From positions 1-64,000 of the forward strand of contig NZ_FZPH01000002.1 in assembly GCF_900188485.1 (NCBI RefSeq): 64,000 nt of DNA, read 5' to 3'. The stretch comes from Asanoa hainanensis (GTDB lineage: Bacteria; Actinomycetota; Actinomycetes; Mycobacteriales; Micromonosporaceae). The notes under the pieces were generated by a model. The model was not told the origin of the DNA, did no database searches, and saw only the letters and a program-made list of their open reading frames with translations. Below are positions 51,687 to 61,400 of this stretch, one piece after another; positions within the stretch are counted from its first letter, which is position 1; every line of letters begins with the position of its first letter. Position numbers and translations under genes: made by a program.

Positions 51687-52067
51687 GTGGCCGAGAAAAA
51701 TCGGCGCGACGACGAGTTCGCCGACGACCGCCTTGAGGACGAGGCGTTCGACGACGCTGTCGACGACGACGCCACCGACGAAGACGAACCGGTATCGCGC
51801 GGCGGCACCGCTACGCGTTCCCGCGTCGCCAAGGCCGGTGAAAGCACCAGCAAGCGCACCGAAACCGGTCGCGTGGGATTCTTCGGGCGGATCGCCCGGT
51901 TCTTCCGCGAGGTCGTCGCAGAGCTGCGTAAGGTCATCTGGCCGACCCGCAAGGAACTGCTGACGTACACGGCCGTGGTGGTGGTGTTCGTCGCGGTGAT
52001 GCTCGCGATCGTGGCCGTCCTCGACTTCGGGTTCGCCAAGGGCGTCCTGGCGGTCTTCGGCAACTGA
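51687..52067 (+). CDS. secE: Preprotein translocase subunit SecE
   Basis: A 126-residue protein. The first 60 residues are acidic and disordered (EDEAFDDAVDDDATDEDE). The conserved amphipathic helix and hinge (FFREVVAELRKVIWPTRKELLTYTAVV) come next, then one transmembrane helix. It is the clamp subunit of SecYEG. A GGAGGG precedes the GTG start. Sits between tRNA-Trp and nusG as in other actinobacteria; long acidic N-termini are usual there. Confidence 0.95.
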   Translation: MAEKNRRDDEFADDRLEDEAFDDAVDDDATDEDEPVSRGGTATRSRVAKAGESTSKRTETGRVGFFGRIARFFREVVAELRKVIWPTRKELLTYTAVVVVFVAVMLAIVAVLDFGFAKGVLAVFGN

Positions 52068-52127
52068 TGGCGCGGCGCCGCGGCCCCGAACGGCCGGCCG
52101 CGCCGGCCAACACACAGACGGAAGTGA

Positions 52128-52871
52128 ATGAGCGTGCCTGAGTACGACGAGACCGGCGAGACCATCGACGAGCAGTCGTCAGTGGCCACGGCGGACACCG
52201 ACGGTTCGAGCGAGGCCGCGACCGGCGACACCGAGGCGGAGGCCGGCGAGACCGCGCTGGCCGAGCCTGACGACGACTACGACCCGGTTGCCGAGCTTCG
52301 GCAGAAGCTGCGCTACGCGCCCGGCGACTGGTACGTCGTGCACTCCTACGCCGGCTACGAGAACAAGGTCAAGACCAACCTCGAGACCCGGATCACGAGC
52401 CTCGACATGGAGGAGTACATCTTCCAGGTCGAGGTGCCGACCCGCGAAGAGGTCGAGGTCAAGAACGGCAAGCGCCTCCAGGTGCAGAACAAGGTCTTCC
52501 CGGGCTACATCCTGGTCCGGCTGGAGCTGACCCCGGAGTCGTACTCCTGCGTGCGCAACACGCCTGGGGTCACCGGCTTCGTCGGCGCCACCGACCGGGC
52601 CGACCGGCCCGCGCCGCTGTCGCTCGACGAGGTGCTCAAGTGGCTGGCCCCGGCGGTCGAGACCGAGCAGACCAAGAAGACCAAGGTCGAGGTCAAGGTG
52701 CTCGACTTCGAGGTCGGCGACTCGGTCACGGTCACCGACGGCGCGTTCGCGTCGCTGCCCGCGACGATCAGCGAGATCAACGCCGACCAGCAGAAGCTCA
52801 AGGTGCTCGTTTCGATCTTCGGTCGAGAGACGCCGGTCGAGCTCAACTTCAACCAGGTCGCGAAGATCTAA
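52128..52871 (+). CDS. nusG: Transcription termination/antitermination factor NusG
   Basis: A 247-residue NusG. After an acidic N-terminal extension of about 60 residues, the NGN domain begins ([23 protein letters not shown]) with [13 protein letters not shown], and a C-terminal KOW domain ends [25 protein letters not shown]...ETPVELNF. It binds RNA polymerase, Rho and S10. Start: ATG at 52128 (or GTG at 52134). It lies downstream of secE. Confidence 0.96.
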   Translation: MSVPEYDETGETIDEQSSVATADTDGSSEAATGDTEAEAGETALAEPDDDYDPVAELRQKLRYAPGDWYVVHSYAGYENKVKTNLETRITSLDMEEYIFQVEVPTREEVEVKNGKRLQVQNKVFPGYILVRLELTPESYSCVRNTPGVTGFVGATDRADRPAPLSLDEVLKWLAPAVETEQTKKTKVEVKVLDFEVGDSVTVTDGAFASLPATISEINADQQKLKVLVSIFGRETPVELNFNQVAKI

Positions 52872-52994
52872 AACCGCTGAGTTACGCTTGTACGTCGGCC
52901 CGCCGGGGCCGCGCTCGACCGTGCGCTCTGCACCGCCGTTCGGGTCCGGTCCGGCACTCCGGCCAACTGAGTCCACCCAAGCCCAGGAAGTGAC

Positions 52995-53426
52995 ATGCCT
53001 CCGAAGAAGAAGCTCGTCAAGACCTTCACGCTGCAGCTGCCGGCGGGTCAGGCGACCCCCGCGCCGCCGGTTGGCCCCGCGCTCGGCCAGCACGGTGTCA
53101 ACATCATGGAGTTCTGCAAGCAGTACAACAAGGAGACCGAGGCTCAGCGGGGTGACATCGTCCCGGCCGAGATCAGCGTCTACGAAGACCGGACCTTCAC
53201 CTTCGTGCTGAAGACCCCGCCGGCCGCGCGCCTCCTGATCAAGGCCGCCGGTGTGCCCAAGGGTTCCGGCACACCGCACACCGCCAAGGTCGGCACCGTG
53301 AGCCGCGCCCAGCTGCGCGAGATCGCCGAGCGCAAGATGTCCGACCTCAACGCCAACGACGTCGAGCAGGCCGAGAAGATCATCGCCGGCACCGCCCGGT
53401 CGATGGGCATCACGGTCCGCGACTAA
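52995..53426 (+). CDS. rplK: 50S ribosomal protein L11
   Basis: A 143-residue L11: [41 protein letters not shown] at the N-terminus (thiostrepton-side domain with the conserved proline residues), [18 protein letters not shown] and the C-terminal rRNA-binding domain ending [11 protein letters not shown]. Forms the L11 stalk base with L10 and binds the GTPase centre. rplA follows after 61 nt. Confidence 0.97.
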   Translation: MPPKKKLVKTFTLQLPAGQATPAPPVGPALGQHGVNIMEFCKQYNKETEAQRGDIVPAEISVYEDRTFTFVLKTPPAARLLIKAAGVPKGSGTPHTAKVGTVSRAQLREIAERKMSDLNANDVEQAEKIIAGTARSMGITVRD

Positions 53427-53487
53427 TCAGTTCGTGGGAGGACCGCCGTTGACGCGGTCCGCCAACTACCACAGGAGATAGACAGCA

Positions 53488-54204
53488 ATGACACAGCGCA
53501 GCAAGAGTTACCGCAAGGCGGCCGAGCAGATCGACCGGGACAAGCTCTACACCCCGGCCGAGGCCGTCAAGCTCGCCAAGGGCGCCAGCGTCGTCAAGTT
53601 CGACCCCACCGTCGAGGTCGCCATGCGTCTCGGGGTCGACCCGCGTAAGGCCGACCAGATGGTCCGCGGCACGGTCAACCTGCCGCACGGCACCGGCAAG
53701 ACCGCGCGCGTCATCGTGTTCGCGGCCGGCGCCAAGGCCGAGGAAGCCACCGCGGCCGGCGCCGACGCCGTCGGCACCGACGAGCTGGTCGCCCGCATCC
53801 AAGAGGGCTGGCTCGAGTTCGACGCGGCGATCGCCACGCCGGACCAGATGGCCAAGATCGGCCGGATCGCGCGGATCCTGGGCCCGCGCGGCCTCATGCC
53901 GAACCCGAAGACGGGCACGGTCACCATGGACGTGACCAAGGCAGTCAACGAGATCAAGGGCGGGAAGATCACCTTCCGCGTCGACAAGCACTCGAACCTG
54001 CACCTGATCATCGGCAAGGCCTCGTTCACCGAGGACCAGCTGGTCGACAACTACGCCGCGGTCCTCGACGAGGTCCTCCGCGCGAAGCCGTCGGCCTCCA
54101 AGGGCAAGTACCTCCGCAAGGTCGTCTTCACGACCACCATGGGCCCGGGCGTTCCGGTCGACCCGAACGTGGTCAAGAACCTGCGCGAGAGCACTGACGC
54201 CTGA
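53488..54204 (+). CDS. rplA: 50S ribosomal protein L1
   Basis: A 238-residue L1, starting [19 protein letters not shown]. The two-domain pattern is complete: [38 protein letters not shown] and [22 protein letters not shown]1 often represses its own operon by binding its mRNA; no site is obvious here. A strong terminator ends the rplKA unit. Confidence 0.97.
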   Translation: MTQRSKSYRKAAEQIDRDKLYTPAEAVKLAKGASVVKFDPTVEVAMRLGVDPRKADQMVRGTVNLPHGTGKTARVIVFAAGAKAEEATAAGADAVGTDELVARIQEGWLEFDAAIATPDQMAKIGRIARILGPRGLMPNPKTGTVTMDVTKAVNEIKGGKITFRVDKHSNLHLIIGKASFTEDQLVDNYAAVLDEVLRAKPSASKGKYLRKVVFTTTMGPGVPVDPNVVKNLRESTDA

Positions 54205-54216
54205 GTTCTTCGCCTT

Positions 54217-54253
54217 AATCGCCCGTCGCCCTTCTGGGGTGGCGGGCGATTTT
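54217..54253. terminator. Terminator after rplA
   Basis: AATCGCCCGTCGCC pairs with GGTGGCGGGCGATT over 14 bp with two G-U pairs, followed by TTTT. It lies 12 nt after the rplA stop. Confidence 0.92.
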
Positions 54254-54318
54254 GCGTGGCTCTTGGGCGCTGTTCGCCTCGACGGGCTCGTTCTTCGCGT
54301 TGGGTTGCGGTCTTGGTC
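54254..54318. other. Short intergenic stretch before the long inverted repeat
   Basis: Sixty-five nt between the rplA terminator and the 26-bp inverted repeat. I see no gene, promoter or repeat in it. Confidence 0.5.
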
Positions 54319-54394
54319 GGGGGAGGATGTTGTGGGTGCCGACAGGCCGCAAAGAGCGCGACCTCTATTGTCGGCACCCACAACATCCTCCCCC
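54319..54394. repeat. Perfect 26-bp inverted repeat
   Basis: The left arm 54319-54344 (starting GGGGGAGGATGTTG) and the right arm 54369-54394 are exact complements over 26 nt, around a 24-nt centre. The arms are unrelated in sequence to the other palindrome in this intergenic region. If transcribed it would fold into a very stable hairpin; as DNA it could extrude a cruciform or bind a dimeric protein. I see no gene in the roughly 185 nt between it and the next palindrome. Confidence 0.85.
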
Positions 54395-54578
54395 GCCCTG
54401 ACCCAGTTCGTCGCGAGCGACTTCGCTTGCGGTGCGTGGGACACAGTCCCTTTGGTCGCGGAGCGTTGGGGTCTCTTCTCGCGGGACCGGGTCGTGGGCG
54501 AGTTGCGGTCCATGGTGGACGCCACTCGCGGACGCGCGCGGCGTCTTAAGGTCGTGGCCCCATACGAAGCCGCAGCTT

Positions 54579-54780
54579 GGGGTGGGTCCCGTTGTCGGGC
54601 GTAGTTCTTTTGTCAGGATCTTCGGGTGGTGACAAGGTGGAGCGCCCTACCGGACGAACGACCTTGTCACCACCCGAAGATCCTGATGCTCTTGCGAAGT
54701 CCGACAACGGGACCCACCCCTTCCCCTGGGTCCCCGCAGATCGCGGCGGGGTCCGGGGCAAAGCCCCGGAGACGCGACCA
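54579..54780. repeat. Nested palindromic repeat, copy B, plus the start of the tandem-type unit
   Basis: Outer arms of 20 nt (54579-54598 and 54701-54720) enclose inner arms of 26 nt (54613-54638 and 54661-54686), with a 22-nt loop. Against copy A at 41462-41603, T replaces C in GGGGTGGG and A replaces G in the opposite arm; two more paired changes occur in the inner arms. After it come TTCCCCTGGGTCCCCGCAG and the hairpin core CCGGGGC-AAA-GCCCCGG (54753-54769), the same tail that starts the tandem array behind copy A. No open frame is acceptable here. Confidence 0.85.
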
Positions 54781-54830
54781 GTCAACAGGGGCGGTTCCGT
54801 TTCTCAGGTCGGCATGGGAGAGTCACCCGC

Positions 54831-55568
54831 GTGCGACTGGACGGCGTTTCCTACCGCTATGGCCGGCGTGGACCGTGGGTTCTGCGGGAGGTCGACGTCG
54901 AGCTTCCGGAAGGCGGCACGGTGGTCGTGCTCGGGCGCAACGGCGCCGGGAAGTCGACCCTGCTGCAGCTCGCCGCCGGGGTATTGCGTCCTAGTGGTGG
55001 CGTGGTCCGGGAGCGGCCGAGTCCGGTCGGCTGGGTGCCTGAGCGGTTTCCCGCCGACCAACCCTTCACGGTCGTGGGCTATCTGACCGCGATGGCGCGG
55101 GTGCACGGGACCGTCGAGCGCAACGCCATCGAGGCCTGGATTGATCGGCTCGGGTTGGCGCCCTATCGGGGCACAAGGTTGGGTGAGCTTTCCAAAGGGA
55201 CCGCGCAGAAGGTTGGGCTTGCGCAGGCGTTGATTCCCGGTCCGGGGCTGCTCGTGCTCGACGAGCCCTGGGAAGGGCTCGATGCCGCCGCCCGGGAGCT
55301 CGTGCCCGAGATCGTGGCCGAGGTGGTCGCGGCCGGTGGCTCTGTGCTTGTCAGTGATCATCGGGGTGAGACCGGTCGGCTGCCTGGCGCCGTGACCTGG
55401 ACCGTCGCTGACGGGACCGTGACCGTGGGGGAGGCCGGCGGCGCCGGTGAGACGGCGATCATCGAGATCGCGGTGCCCGCCGGCGACGCCGAGGCGACCG
55501 TGGCCGCGTTGCGGGCCGACGGGCACGACGTGGTCGGCGTCCGGACGACGGCGGGGGTCAGGGCATGA
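54831..55568 (+). CDS. ABC transporter ATP-binding protein
   Basis: A 245-residue ATPase from a GTG start. Walker A GRNGAGKST, Q-loop region GWVPERFPADQPFTVVGYL, signature LSKGTAQK (in place of LSGGQ) and Walker B LLVLDEPWEGLD are present; the H-loop His is in VSDHRGE. It is of the small importer/exporter-like ABC-2 or drug-export class. It overlaps the downstream membrane-protein gene by 4 nt (ATGA). Its substrate is unknown. Confidence 0.9.
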   Translation: MRLDGVSYRYGRRGPWVLREVDVELPEGGTVVVLGRNGAGKSTLLQLAAGVLRPSGGVVRERPSPVGWVPERFPADQPFTVVGYLTAMARVHGTVERNAIEAWIDRLGLAPYRGTRLGELSKGTAQKVGLAQALIPGPGLLVLDEPWEGLDAAARELVPEIVAEVVAAGGSVLVSDHRGETGRLPGAVTWTVADGTVTVGEAGGAGETAIIEIAVPAGDAEATVAALRADGHDVVGVRTTAGVRA

Positions 55569-56228
55569 CCGCGCTGGTGCGCATGCGGCTGACCGCCTTT
55601 CTCCGTAGCGGGCGTGCGCTGCCCGGGCTGCTCGGCACGCTGGTTGTCGTCGGCATCATCTACGGCGGCGGGAAGTCCGATGCTGCTGAGGCGTACGGGT
55701 TCTCCGCTGTCGCGCTGTTTCCGGTGATCGCTTGGCAGGCCAAGCTTGTCCTGGATACCGAGCCCGACGTCCAGCGTCGGCTGGCGGTCAGTGCCGTCGG
55801 GCTGCGTCGGGAGATCGTCGCGGGGCTCGCCGCGGGCCGGCCTCGTCGGCCTTGCCACGGTTGTGTTGGCGATGGTGTTGCCGTGGGTGGTGGGTGGGAT
55901 CACTGGGCCTGGCGGGATCGGGCCCGGGCTGTGGGCGCATGCCGCCTCCCTCGCCGGTGCGGTGGGGCTCGGGGCTTTGGCCAGTCGGCCGATCACCCGG
56001 TCGACCCTGTACGGGGTGGCTGTTCTGGTAACCGGGTCGGTGCTGGCGATGGTGCTGGGGCTCGACGGCTCTGTGGCGCCTTGGTTGGCTCCGCCGTTGA
56101 TGGCTGTTGCCCGGCATCTGGCCGGGCGGCCCGACAGCGCCAGCGTCGTGGCGTTGACCGGGCAGGCAGCGCTGTGGGCCGCCGTGGTCGGGCTGGTCTA
56201 CGCGCGGCTCAGGCGTACCCGTAGCTGA
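55565..56228 (+). pseudogene. ABC transporter membrane protein gene, interrupted by a frameshift
   Basis: Reading from the ATG at 55565, the first 90 residues are a coherent membrane protein (MTALVRMRLTAFLRSGRALP, then hydrophobic helices to RREIVAGLAAG). Near 55837 the frame becomes Arg-rich nonsense. A shift of +1 restores hydrophobic sequence (AGLVGLATVVLAMVLPWVVGGI and on) to a stop at 56228. One extra base in the GGGCCGGCC stretch explains this, so it is a real mutation, a sequencing error, or recoding. It is the membrane partner of the ABC ATPase just upstream. Confidence 0.75.
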
Positions 56229-56254
56229 TTTGGCGCAGGCCCCGCGCGTCGCGT

Positions 56255-56455
56255 ACTCTTCGTGACGAAGTTCCACCAGAGACCGCTGGTCATCGCGCCG
56301 TGAGGCGCGGTCGAAGGCTCCGCATCCGGGGCGGCCCGCGCAGGTTGAACGGTTCGAGAGCCCGCGGCCGCAAGCCGCCCTCCCGCCCCGTGCGCCCTGC
56401 GCCGGGGCGTTTTCCATGCCGGAGCCGAGCACGCCAGCTTCGAGCATTTGGAAGG
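56255..56455 (+). promoter_or_regulatory. Leader of the L10-L7/L12 operon (L10 leader)
   Basis: The roughly 230 nt before rplJ fold into several GC hairpins: GCGCC-GTGA-GGCGC (56295-56308), enclosed by GACC and GGTC, and CGCCC...GGGCG followed by TTTT at 56393-56413, which looks like an attenuator. Such leaders are bound by L10-(L12)4 to limit translation or transcription. Borders are approximate. I do not see a certain promoter. Confidence 0.65.
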
Positions 56456-56461
56456 AGGGAC

Positions 56462-57016
56462 ATGGCGGACAAGCCGGTTCGGGCCGACAAGGCCACCGCC
56501 GTCGCCGAGCTAACCGAGCAGTTCCGTAGCTCGGGCGCCACCGTGCTGACCGAGTACCGGGGCCTGACGGTGTCGCAGCTGACCCAGCTGCGGCGCTCGC
56601 TGGGCAAGGAAGTCACCTACTCGGTCGCCAAGAACACGCTGGCCAAGCGGGCAGCCTCTGAGGCGGGCATCGACGGCATCGAGCAGCTGTTCACCGGTCC
56701 TACCGCGCTCACCTTCGTCTCCGGCGACGTCGTGGAAGCGGCGAAGAGCCTTCGTGAGTTCGCGAAGGCCAACCCGCTTCTCGTCATCAAGGGCGGCGTT
56801 TTCGAGGGCAAGGCCATCACGGCCGCTGAGGTCAACCGCCTCGCCGACCTCGAGTCCCGCGAGGTGCTGCTGGCCAAGCTGGCCGGCGGCATGAAGGCCA
56901 ACCTGGCCAAGGCCGCGGCCCTGTTCCAGGCGCCGCTGTCGAAGACCGTCCGTACGGTCGCCGCTCTGCAGGACAAGCGCGAGCAGGAAGGCGCCCCGGC
57001 CGCCGACGCGGCCTGA
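56462..57016 (+). CDS. rplJ: 50S ribosomal protein L10
   Basis: A 184-residue L10: [21 protein letters not shown], then [38 protein letters not shown] and the C-terminal helix that binds L7/L12 dimers ([27 protein letters not shown]). GGAAGGAGGGA precedes the ATG. The frame is open upstream but that is leader sequence. rplL follows after 42 nt. Confidence 0.96.
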   Translation: MADKPVRADKATAVAELTEQFRSSGATVLTEYRGLTVSQLTQLRRSLGKEVTYSVAKNTLAKRAASEAGIDGIEQLFTGPTALTFVSGDVVEAAKSLREFAKANPLLVIKGGVFEGKAITAAEVNRLADLESREVLLAKLAGGMKANLAKAAALFQAPLSKTVRTVAALQDKREQEGAPAADAA

Positions 57017-57058
57017 GCGCATCACCGACCCACGATCTACCAAAAGAGGTAAGGAAAC

Positions 57059-57445
57059 ATGGCGAAGCTCAGCACCGACGAGCTGCTCAGCGCGTTCAAG
57101 GAGATGACGCTGATCGAGCTCTCCGAGTTCGTGAAGCAGTTCGAGGAGACCTTCGACGTCAAGGCCGCCGCGCCCGTCGCGGTCGCGGCTGCCGGCCCGG
57201 CCGGTGGCGCCCCCGCCGAGGAGGCCGTGGAGCAGGACGAGTTCGACGTCATCCTCGACGCCGACGGCGGCAAGAAGATCCAGGTCATCAAGGTCGTGCG
57301 CGAGCTGACCGGCCTGGGCCTCAAGGAGGCCAAGGACCTGGTCGAGGCCGCGCCGAAGGCCGTCCTCGAGAAGGCCAACAAGGAGACCGCGGAGAAGGCC
57401 AAGGCCAAGCTCGAGGCCGAAGGCGCCAAGGTCACCCTGAAGTAA
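57059..57445 (+). CDS. rplL: 50S ribosomal protein L7/L12
   Basis: A 128-residue stalk protein. N-terminal dimerisation helix [30 protein letters not shown], Ala/Pro hinge ([15 protein letters not shown]), then the factor-binding C-terminal domain [42 protein letters not shown]. It recruits translational GTPases. A terminator follows. Confidence 0.97.
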   Translation: MAKLSTDELLSAFKEMTLIELSEFVKQFEETFDVKAAAPVAVAAAGPAGGAPAEEAVEQDEFDVILDADGGKKIQVIKVVRELTGLGLKEAKDLVEAAPKAVLEKANKETAEKAKAKLEAEGAKVTLK

Positions 57446-57461
57446 GTACGGAACCAACGCT

Positions 57462-57500
57462 GACGGGCGGCGATCCATGACCGGATCGCCGCCCGTCGGC
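57462..57500. terminator. Terminator between rplL and rpoB
   Basis: GACGGGCGGCGATCC and GGATCGCCGCCCGTC form a perfect 15-bp stem with a 6-nt loop; there is no strong T tract. It may act as an attenuator with partial read-through into rpoB, as known in other bacteria. Confidence 0.8.
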
Positions 57501-57735
57501 GTACGCTCGAATCGGATCAAGTTCAAAGACCTGGTCCGACCCGCGTCATAACCCTTGACGCGGAGTGTGCTGACAGGCACGCTGGCATCAAGCAAGACCT
57601 TCCGCGCTTGCGACAGCCACCGGTTGGGTATGGGACACCAGACCTGATTGAGGTGCAGAAGACGCGTTCTGAGCGGCCGGCGAGGCGCCCACGGGTGCCC
57701 CCAAGACACGCTCCGCGGTCTCCTGCGCTGCGGGC

Positions 57736-57764
57736 TGGACAGCGGTTAGCCGTTCGGCTACACT
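57736..57764 (+). promoter_or_regulatory. Probable rpoB promoter
   Basis: TGGACA (57736-57741), 17 nt, then TACACT (57759-57764) is a good sigma-70/HrdB pair. Transcription would begin near 57771, leaving a 120-nt leader before rpoB. A second, weaker pair is TTGACG (57555-57560), 17 nt, CACGCT. The rest of the 445-nt gap between rplL and rpoB shows nothing else I can support. Confidence 0.65.
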
Positions 57765-57890
57765 GCTAGTTTGCCGTGTCTTCCGTCTTTGACCCTGTCC
57801 GTAATGTCCATCTGGGCGTTTGCGGGTAGGGCCCGTCGGACTGCACGAACAACGGCCGTTTAGCAACACCGGTCCTCGGAAGGACGCATC

Positions 57891-60800
57891 TTGGCAGCTT
57901 CCCGCCCTGCGAAGACCAGTCGTACGTCGAGCGCTTTCGCTCCCCGCCGAATTTCCTTCGGCCGGATCACGGAACACCTCGAGGTCCCCAACCTCCTCGC
58001 CATCCAGACCGAGTCATTCGACTGGCTGGTTGGCAACGAGGCGTGGCAGGGCCGGTCGGCTGATGATCCGCACGCTCGCTCGGGTCTCGCAGAGATTCTC
58101 GAAGAGATCAGTCCGATTGAAGACTTCTCTGGCACCATGTCCCTTTCCTTCTCCGCGCCCCGCTTCGACGAGGTCAAGGCCTCGATCGAAGAGTGCAAGG
58201 AGAAGGACCTGACCTACTGCGCGCCGCTCTTCGTGACCGCGGAGTTCACCAACAACACGACTGGTGAGATCAAGAGCCAGACCGTGTTCATGGGTGACTT
58301 CCCGATGATGACGCCCAAGGGCACCTTCATCATCAACGGCACCGAGCGCGTCGTGGTCAGCCAGCTCGTCCGGTCCCCGGGCGTCTATTTCGACAAGCAG
58401 CCGGACAAGACTTCCGACCGCGACCTCTCCAGCGTCAAGGTCATCCCGAGCCGGGGTGCCTGGCTGGAGTTCGACATCGACAAGCGCGACACCGTCGGCG
58501 TCCGCATCGACCGCAAGCGTCGGCAGGCCGTCACGGTCCTGCTGAAGGCTGTCGGTTGGAGCAACGAGCAGATCCGTGAGCGGTTCGGCTGGTCCGAGCT
58601 CATGATGACGACGCTCGAGAAGGACCACATCGCCGGTGCCGACGAGGCGCTGCTCGACATCTACCGCAAGCTCCGCCCGGGCGAGCCGCCGACGCGCGAG
58701 AACGCCCAGACCTTGCTCGACAACCTCTTCTTCAACCCGAAGCGGTACGACGTAGCCAAGGTCGGTCGATACAAGTTCAACAAGAAGCTCGAGCTCGACG
58801 TCCCGATCAACAAGGGCACGCTGACCGAGGACGACATCGTCGCCACCGTGGAATACCTCTGCCGGCTGCACGCCGGTGAGGAGGGCTACGAGGCCGACGA
58901 CATCGACCACTTCGGCAACCGGCGCCTGCGCACCGTGGGCGAGCTGATCCAGAACCAGGTTCGGGTCGGCCTCTCCCGCATGGAGCGCGTCGTCCGCGAG
59001 CGGATGACCACCCAGGACGTCGAGGCGATCACGCCGCAGACCCTGATCAACATCCGCCCCGTGGTGGCTGCGATCAAGGAGTTCTTCGGTACGTCGCAGC
59101 TCTCGCAGTTCATGGACCAGACCAACCCGCTGGCGGGTCTCACCCACCGGCGCCGGCTGAGCGCGCTCGGCCCGGGTGGTCTGTCCCGTGAGCGGGCGGG
59201 CTTCGAGGTTCGCGACGTGCACCCGTCCCACTACGGCCGGATGTGCCCGATCGAGACGCCGGAAGGCCCGAACATCGGCCTGATCGGTGCGCTCTCGACG
59301 TTCGGGCGGGTCAACCCGTTCGGCTTCATCGAGACGCCGTACCGCAAGGTCGACAACGGTGTGGTCACCGACCAGATCGACTACCTGACGGCAGACGAAG
59401 AGGACCGTTACGTCAAGGCACAGGCCAACGCCGTGCTCAAGGCCGACGGCACCTTCGCCGAGGACCGCGTCCTGGTCCGTCGAAAGGGTGGTGAGGTCGA
59501 CTTCGTGACCGGCACCGCCGTCGACTACATGGACGTCTCGCCGCGCCAGATGGTGTCGGTCGCGACCGCGATGATCCCCTTCCTCGAGCACGACGACGCG
59601 AACCGGGCCCTGATGGGCGCCAACATGCAGCGTCAGGCCGTGCCGCTGGTCAAGGCCGAGTCCCCGTTCGTCGGCACCGGCATGGAATACCGTGCCGCGG
59701 TCGACGCCGGCGACGTGGTCGTGGCCGAGGTCGGTGGCGTGGTCGAGGACCTGTGCGCCGACTACGTGACCGTGCACCAGGACGACGGCCACCGCCGCAC
59801 GTACCTGCTGCACAAGTTCCGTCGGTCGAACTCCGGCTCCTGCGTCAACCAGAAGCCGGTGGTCTTCGAGGGCGACCGCGTCGAGGCCGGTCAGGTCATC
59901 GCCGACGGTCCGTGCACCGACGAGGGCGAGATGGCGCTCGGGCGCAACCTGCTCGTGGCGTTCATGCCCTGGGAGGGTCACAACTACGAAGACGCGATCA
60001 TCCTGTCCCAGAAGCTGGTGCAGCAGGACACCCTCACCTCGATCCACATCGAGGAGCACGAGGTGGACGCCCGCGACACCAAGCTGGGCCCGGAGGAGAT
60101 CACCCGCGACATCCCGAACGTCAGCGAGGAAATGCTCGCCGACCTCGACGAGCGCGGGATCATCCGGATCGGCGCCGAGGTGGTCACCGGTGACATCCTG
60201 GTCGGCAAGGTCACGCCCAAGGGCGAGACCGAGCTGACCCCGGAGGAGCGGCTGCTCCGCGCGATCTTCGGTGAGAAGGCGCGTGAGGTCCGGGACACCT
60301 CGCTGAAGGTTCCGCACGGCGAGACCGGCACGGTCATCGGCGTTCGCACCTTCTCGCGCGAGGACGGCGACGAGCTGCCCCCGGGCGTCAACGAGTTGGT
60401 CCGCGTCTACGTTGCCCAGAAGCGCAAGATCCAGGACGGCGACAAGCTCGCCGGCCGCCACGGCAACAAGGGCGTCATCTCGAAGATCCTGCCCGTCGAG
60501 GACATGCCGTTCCTCGAGGACGGGACGCCGGTCGACATCGTGCTCAACCCGCTCGGTGTGCCGAGCCGGATGAACATCGGCCAGGTGCTGGAGACCCACC
60601 TCGGTTGGGTCGCCAAGACCGGCTGGAAGATCGATGGCGACGACGCCAAGTGGAAGACCGCGCTGAAGTCCATCGGTGCCGGCGAGTCCGTGCCGGACAC
60701 CAACGTGGCCACGCCGGTCTTCGACGGTGCCAAGGAAGAAGAGATCACCGGGCTGCTCAGCAGCACGCTGCCCAACCGGGACGGTGTGCAGCTGGTCGGT

Positions 60801-61322
60801 GGCTCGGGCAAGGCGCAGCTGTTCGACGGCCGTTCCGGCGAGCCGCTGCCCGACCCGATCGCGGTCGGATACATCTACATCCTGAAGCTGAACCACCTGG
60901 TCGACGACAAGATCCACGCTCGGTCGACCGGCCCCTACTCGATGATCACGCAGCAGCCGCTGGGTGGTAAGGCGCAGTTCGGTGGCCAGCGGTTCGGCGA
61001 GATGGAGTGCTGGGCGATGCAGGCCTACGGCGCGGCGTACGCGTTGCAGGAGCTGCTCACGATCAAGTCAGACGACGTCCTGGGCCGCGTGAAGGTCTAC
61101 GAGGCGATCGTCAAGGGCGAGAACATCCCAGAGCCGGGCATCCCGGAGTCGTTCAAGGTGCTGCTCAAGGAGCTGCAGTCGCTGTGCCTCAACGTCGAGG
61201 TGCTTTCCAGCGACGGCGTGGCCCTCGAGATGCGCGAGACCGACGACGAGGTGTTCCGCGCTGCGGAGGAACTCGGCATCGACCTGTCGCGGCGTGAGCC
61301 GAGCAGCGTCGAGGAAGTGTGA
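57891..61322 (+). CDS. rpoB: DNA-directed RNA polymerase subunit beta
   Basis: A 1143-residue beta subunit from a TTG start with GGAAGGA about 7 nt upstream. Conserved regions are all present. The rifampicin pocket is at about residues 402-428 ([20 protein letters not shown] then [18 protein letters not shown]); the Asp, His and Ser that mutate in resistant strains are wild-type, with Ala where E. coli has S522. The catalytic-centre region [22 protein letters not shown] and the beta-beta' contact [22 protein letters not shown] are intact. Length is as in related actinobacteria. rpoC follows after 78 nt. Confidence 0.98.
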   Translation: MAASRPAKTSRTSSAFAPRRISFGRITEHLEVPNLLAIQTESFDWLVGNEAWQGRSADDPHARSGLAEILEEISPIEDFSGTMSLSFSAPRFDEVKASIEECKEKDLTYCAPLFVTAEFTNNTTGEIKSQTVFMGDFPMMTPKGTFIINGTERVVVSQLVRSPGVYFDKQPDKTSDRDLSSVKVIPSRGAWLEFDIDKRDTVGVRIDRKRRQAVTVLLKAVGWSNEQIRERFGWSELMMTTLEKDHIAGADEALLDIYRKLRPGEPPTRENAQTLLDNLFFNPKRYDVAKVGRYKFNKKLELDVPINKGTLTEDDIVATVEYLCRLHAGEEGYEADDIDHFGNRRLRTVGELIQNQVRVGLSRMERVVRERMTTQDVEAITPQTLINIRPVVAAIKEFFGTSQLSQFMDQTNPLAGLTHRRRLSALGPGGLSRERAGFEVRDVHPSHYGRMCPIETPEGPNIGLIGALSTFGRVNPFGFIETPYRKVDNGVVTDQIDYLTADEEDRYVKAQANAVLKADGTFAEDRVLVRRKGGEVDFVTGTAVDYMDVSPRQMVSVATAMIPFLEHDDANRALMGANMQRQAVPLVKAESPFVGTGMEYRAAVDAGDVVVAEVGGVVEDLCADYVTVHQDDGHRRTYLLHKFRRSNSGSCVNQKPVVFEGDRVEAGQVIADGPCTDEGEMALGRNLLVAFMPWEGHNYEDAIILSQKLVQQDTLTSIHIEEHEVDARDTKLGPEEITRDIPNVSEEMLADLDERGIIRIGAEVVTGDILVGKVTPKGETELTPEERLLRAIFGEKAREVRDTSLKVPHGETGTVIGVRTFSREDGDELPPGVNELVRVYVAQKRKIQDGDKLAGRHGNKGVISKILPVEDMPFLEDGTPVDIVLNPLGVPSRMNIGQVLETHLGWVAKTGWKIDGDDAKWKTALKSIGAGESVPDTNVATPVFDGAKEEEITGLLSSTLPNRDGVQLVGGSGKAQLFDGRSGEPLPDPIAVGYIYILKLNHLVDDKIHARSTGPYSMITQQPLGGKAQFGGQRFGEMECWAMQAYGAAYALQELLTIKSDDVLGRVKVYEAIVKGENIPEPGIPESFKVLLKELQSLCLNVEVLSSDGVALEMRETDDEVFRAAEELGIDLSRREPSSVEEV

Positions 61323-61328
61323 GTTGGG

Positions 61329-61354
61329 GCCGGGGCCTCGTGAGAGGCCCCGGC
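61329..61354. terminator. Hairpin between rpoB and rpoC
   Basis: GCCGGGGCCTC-GTGA-GAGGCCCCGGC is a perfect 11-bp stem with a GTGA loop and no T tract. It is more likely an mRNA processing or stability element within the rpoBC message than a full stop, but its effect cannot be told from sequence. Confidence 0.5.
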
Positions 61355-61400
61355 TCCCCGCCCGGTAGGTAAGAGCAACGACAGACTCGAGGGACATAAA

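Noticed and set aside
58014-60917. A 967-codon open frame antisense to rpoB
   Set aside because: It is the third-position GC shadow of rpoB; composition is Val/Leu/Asp/Arg-biased and there is no ribosome site.
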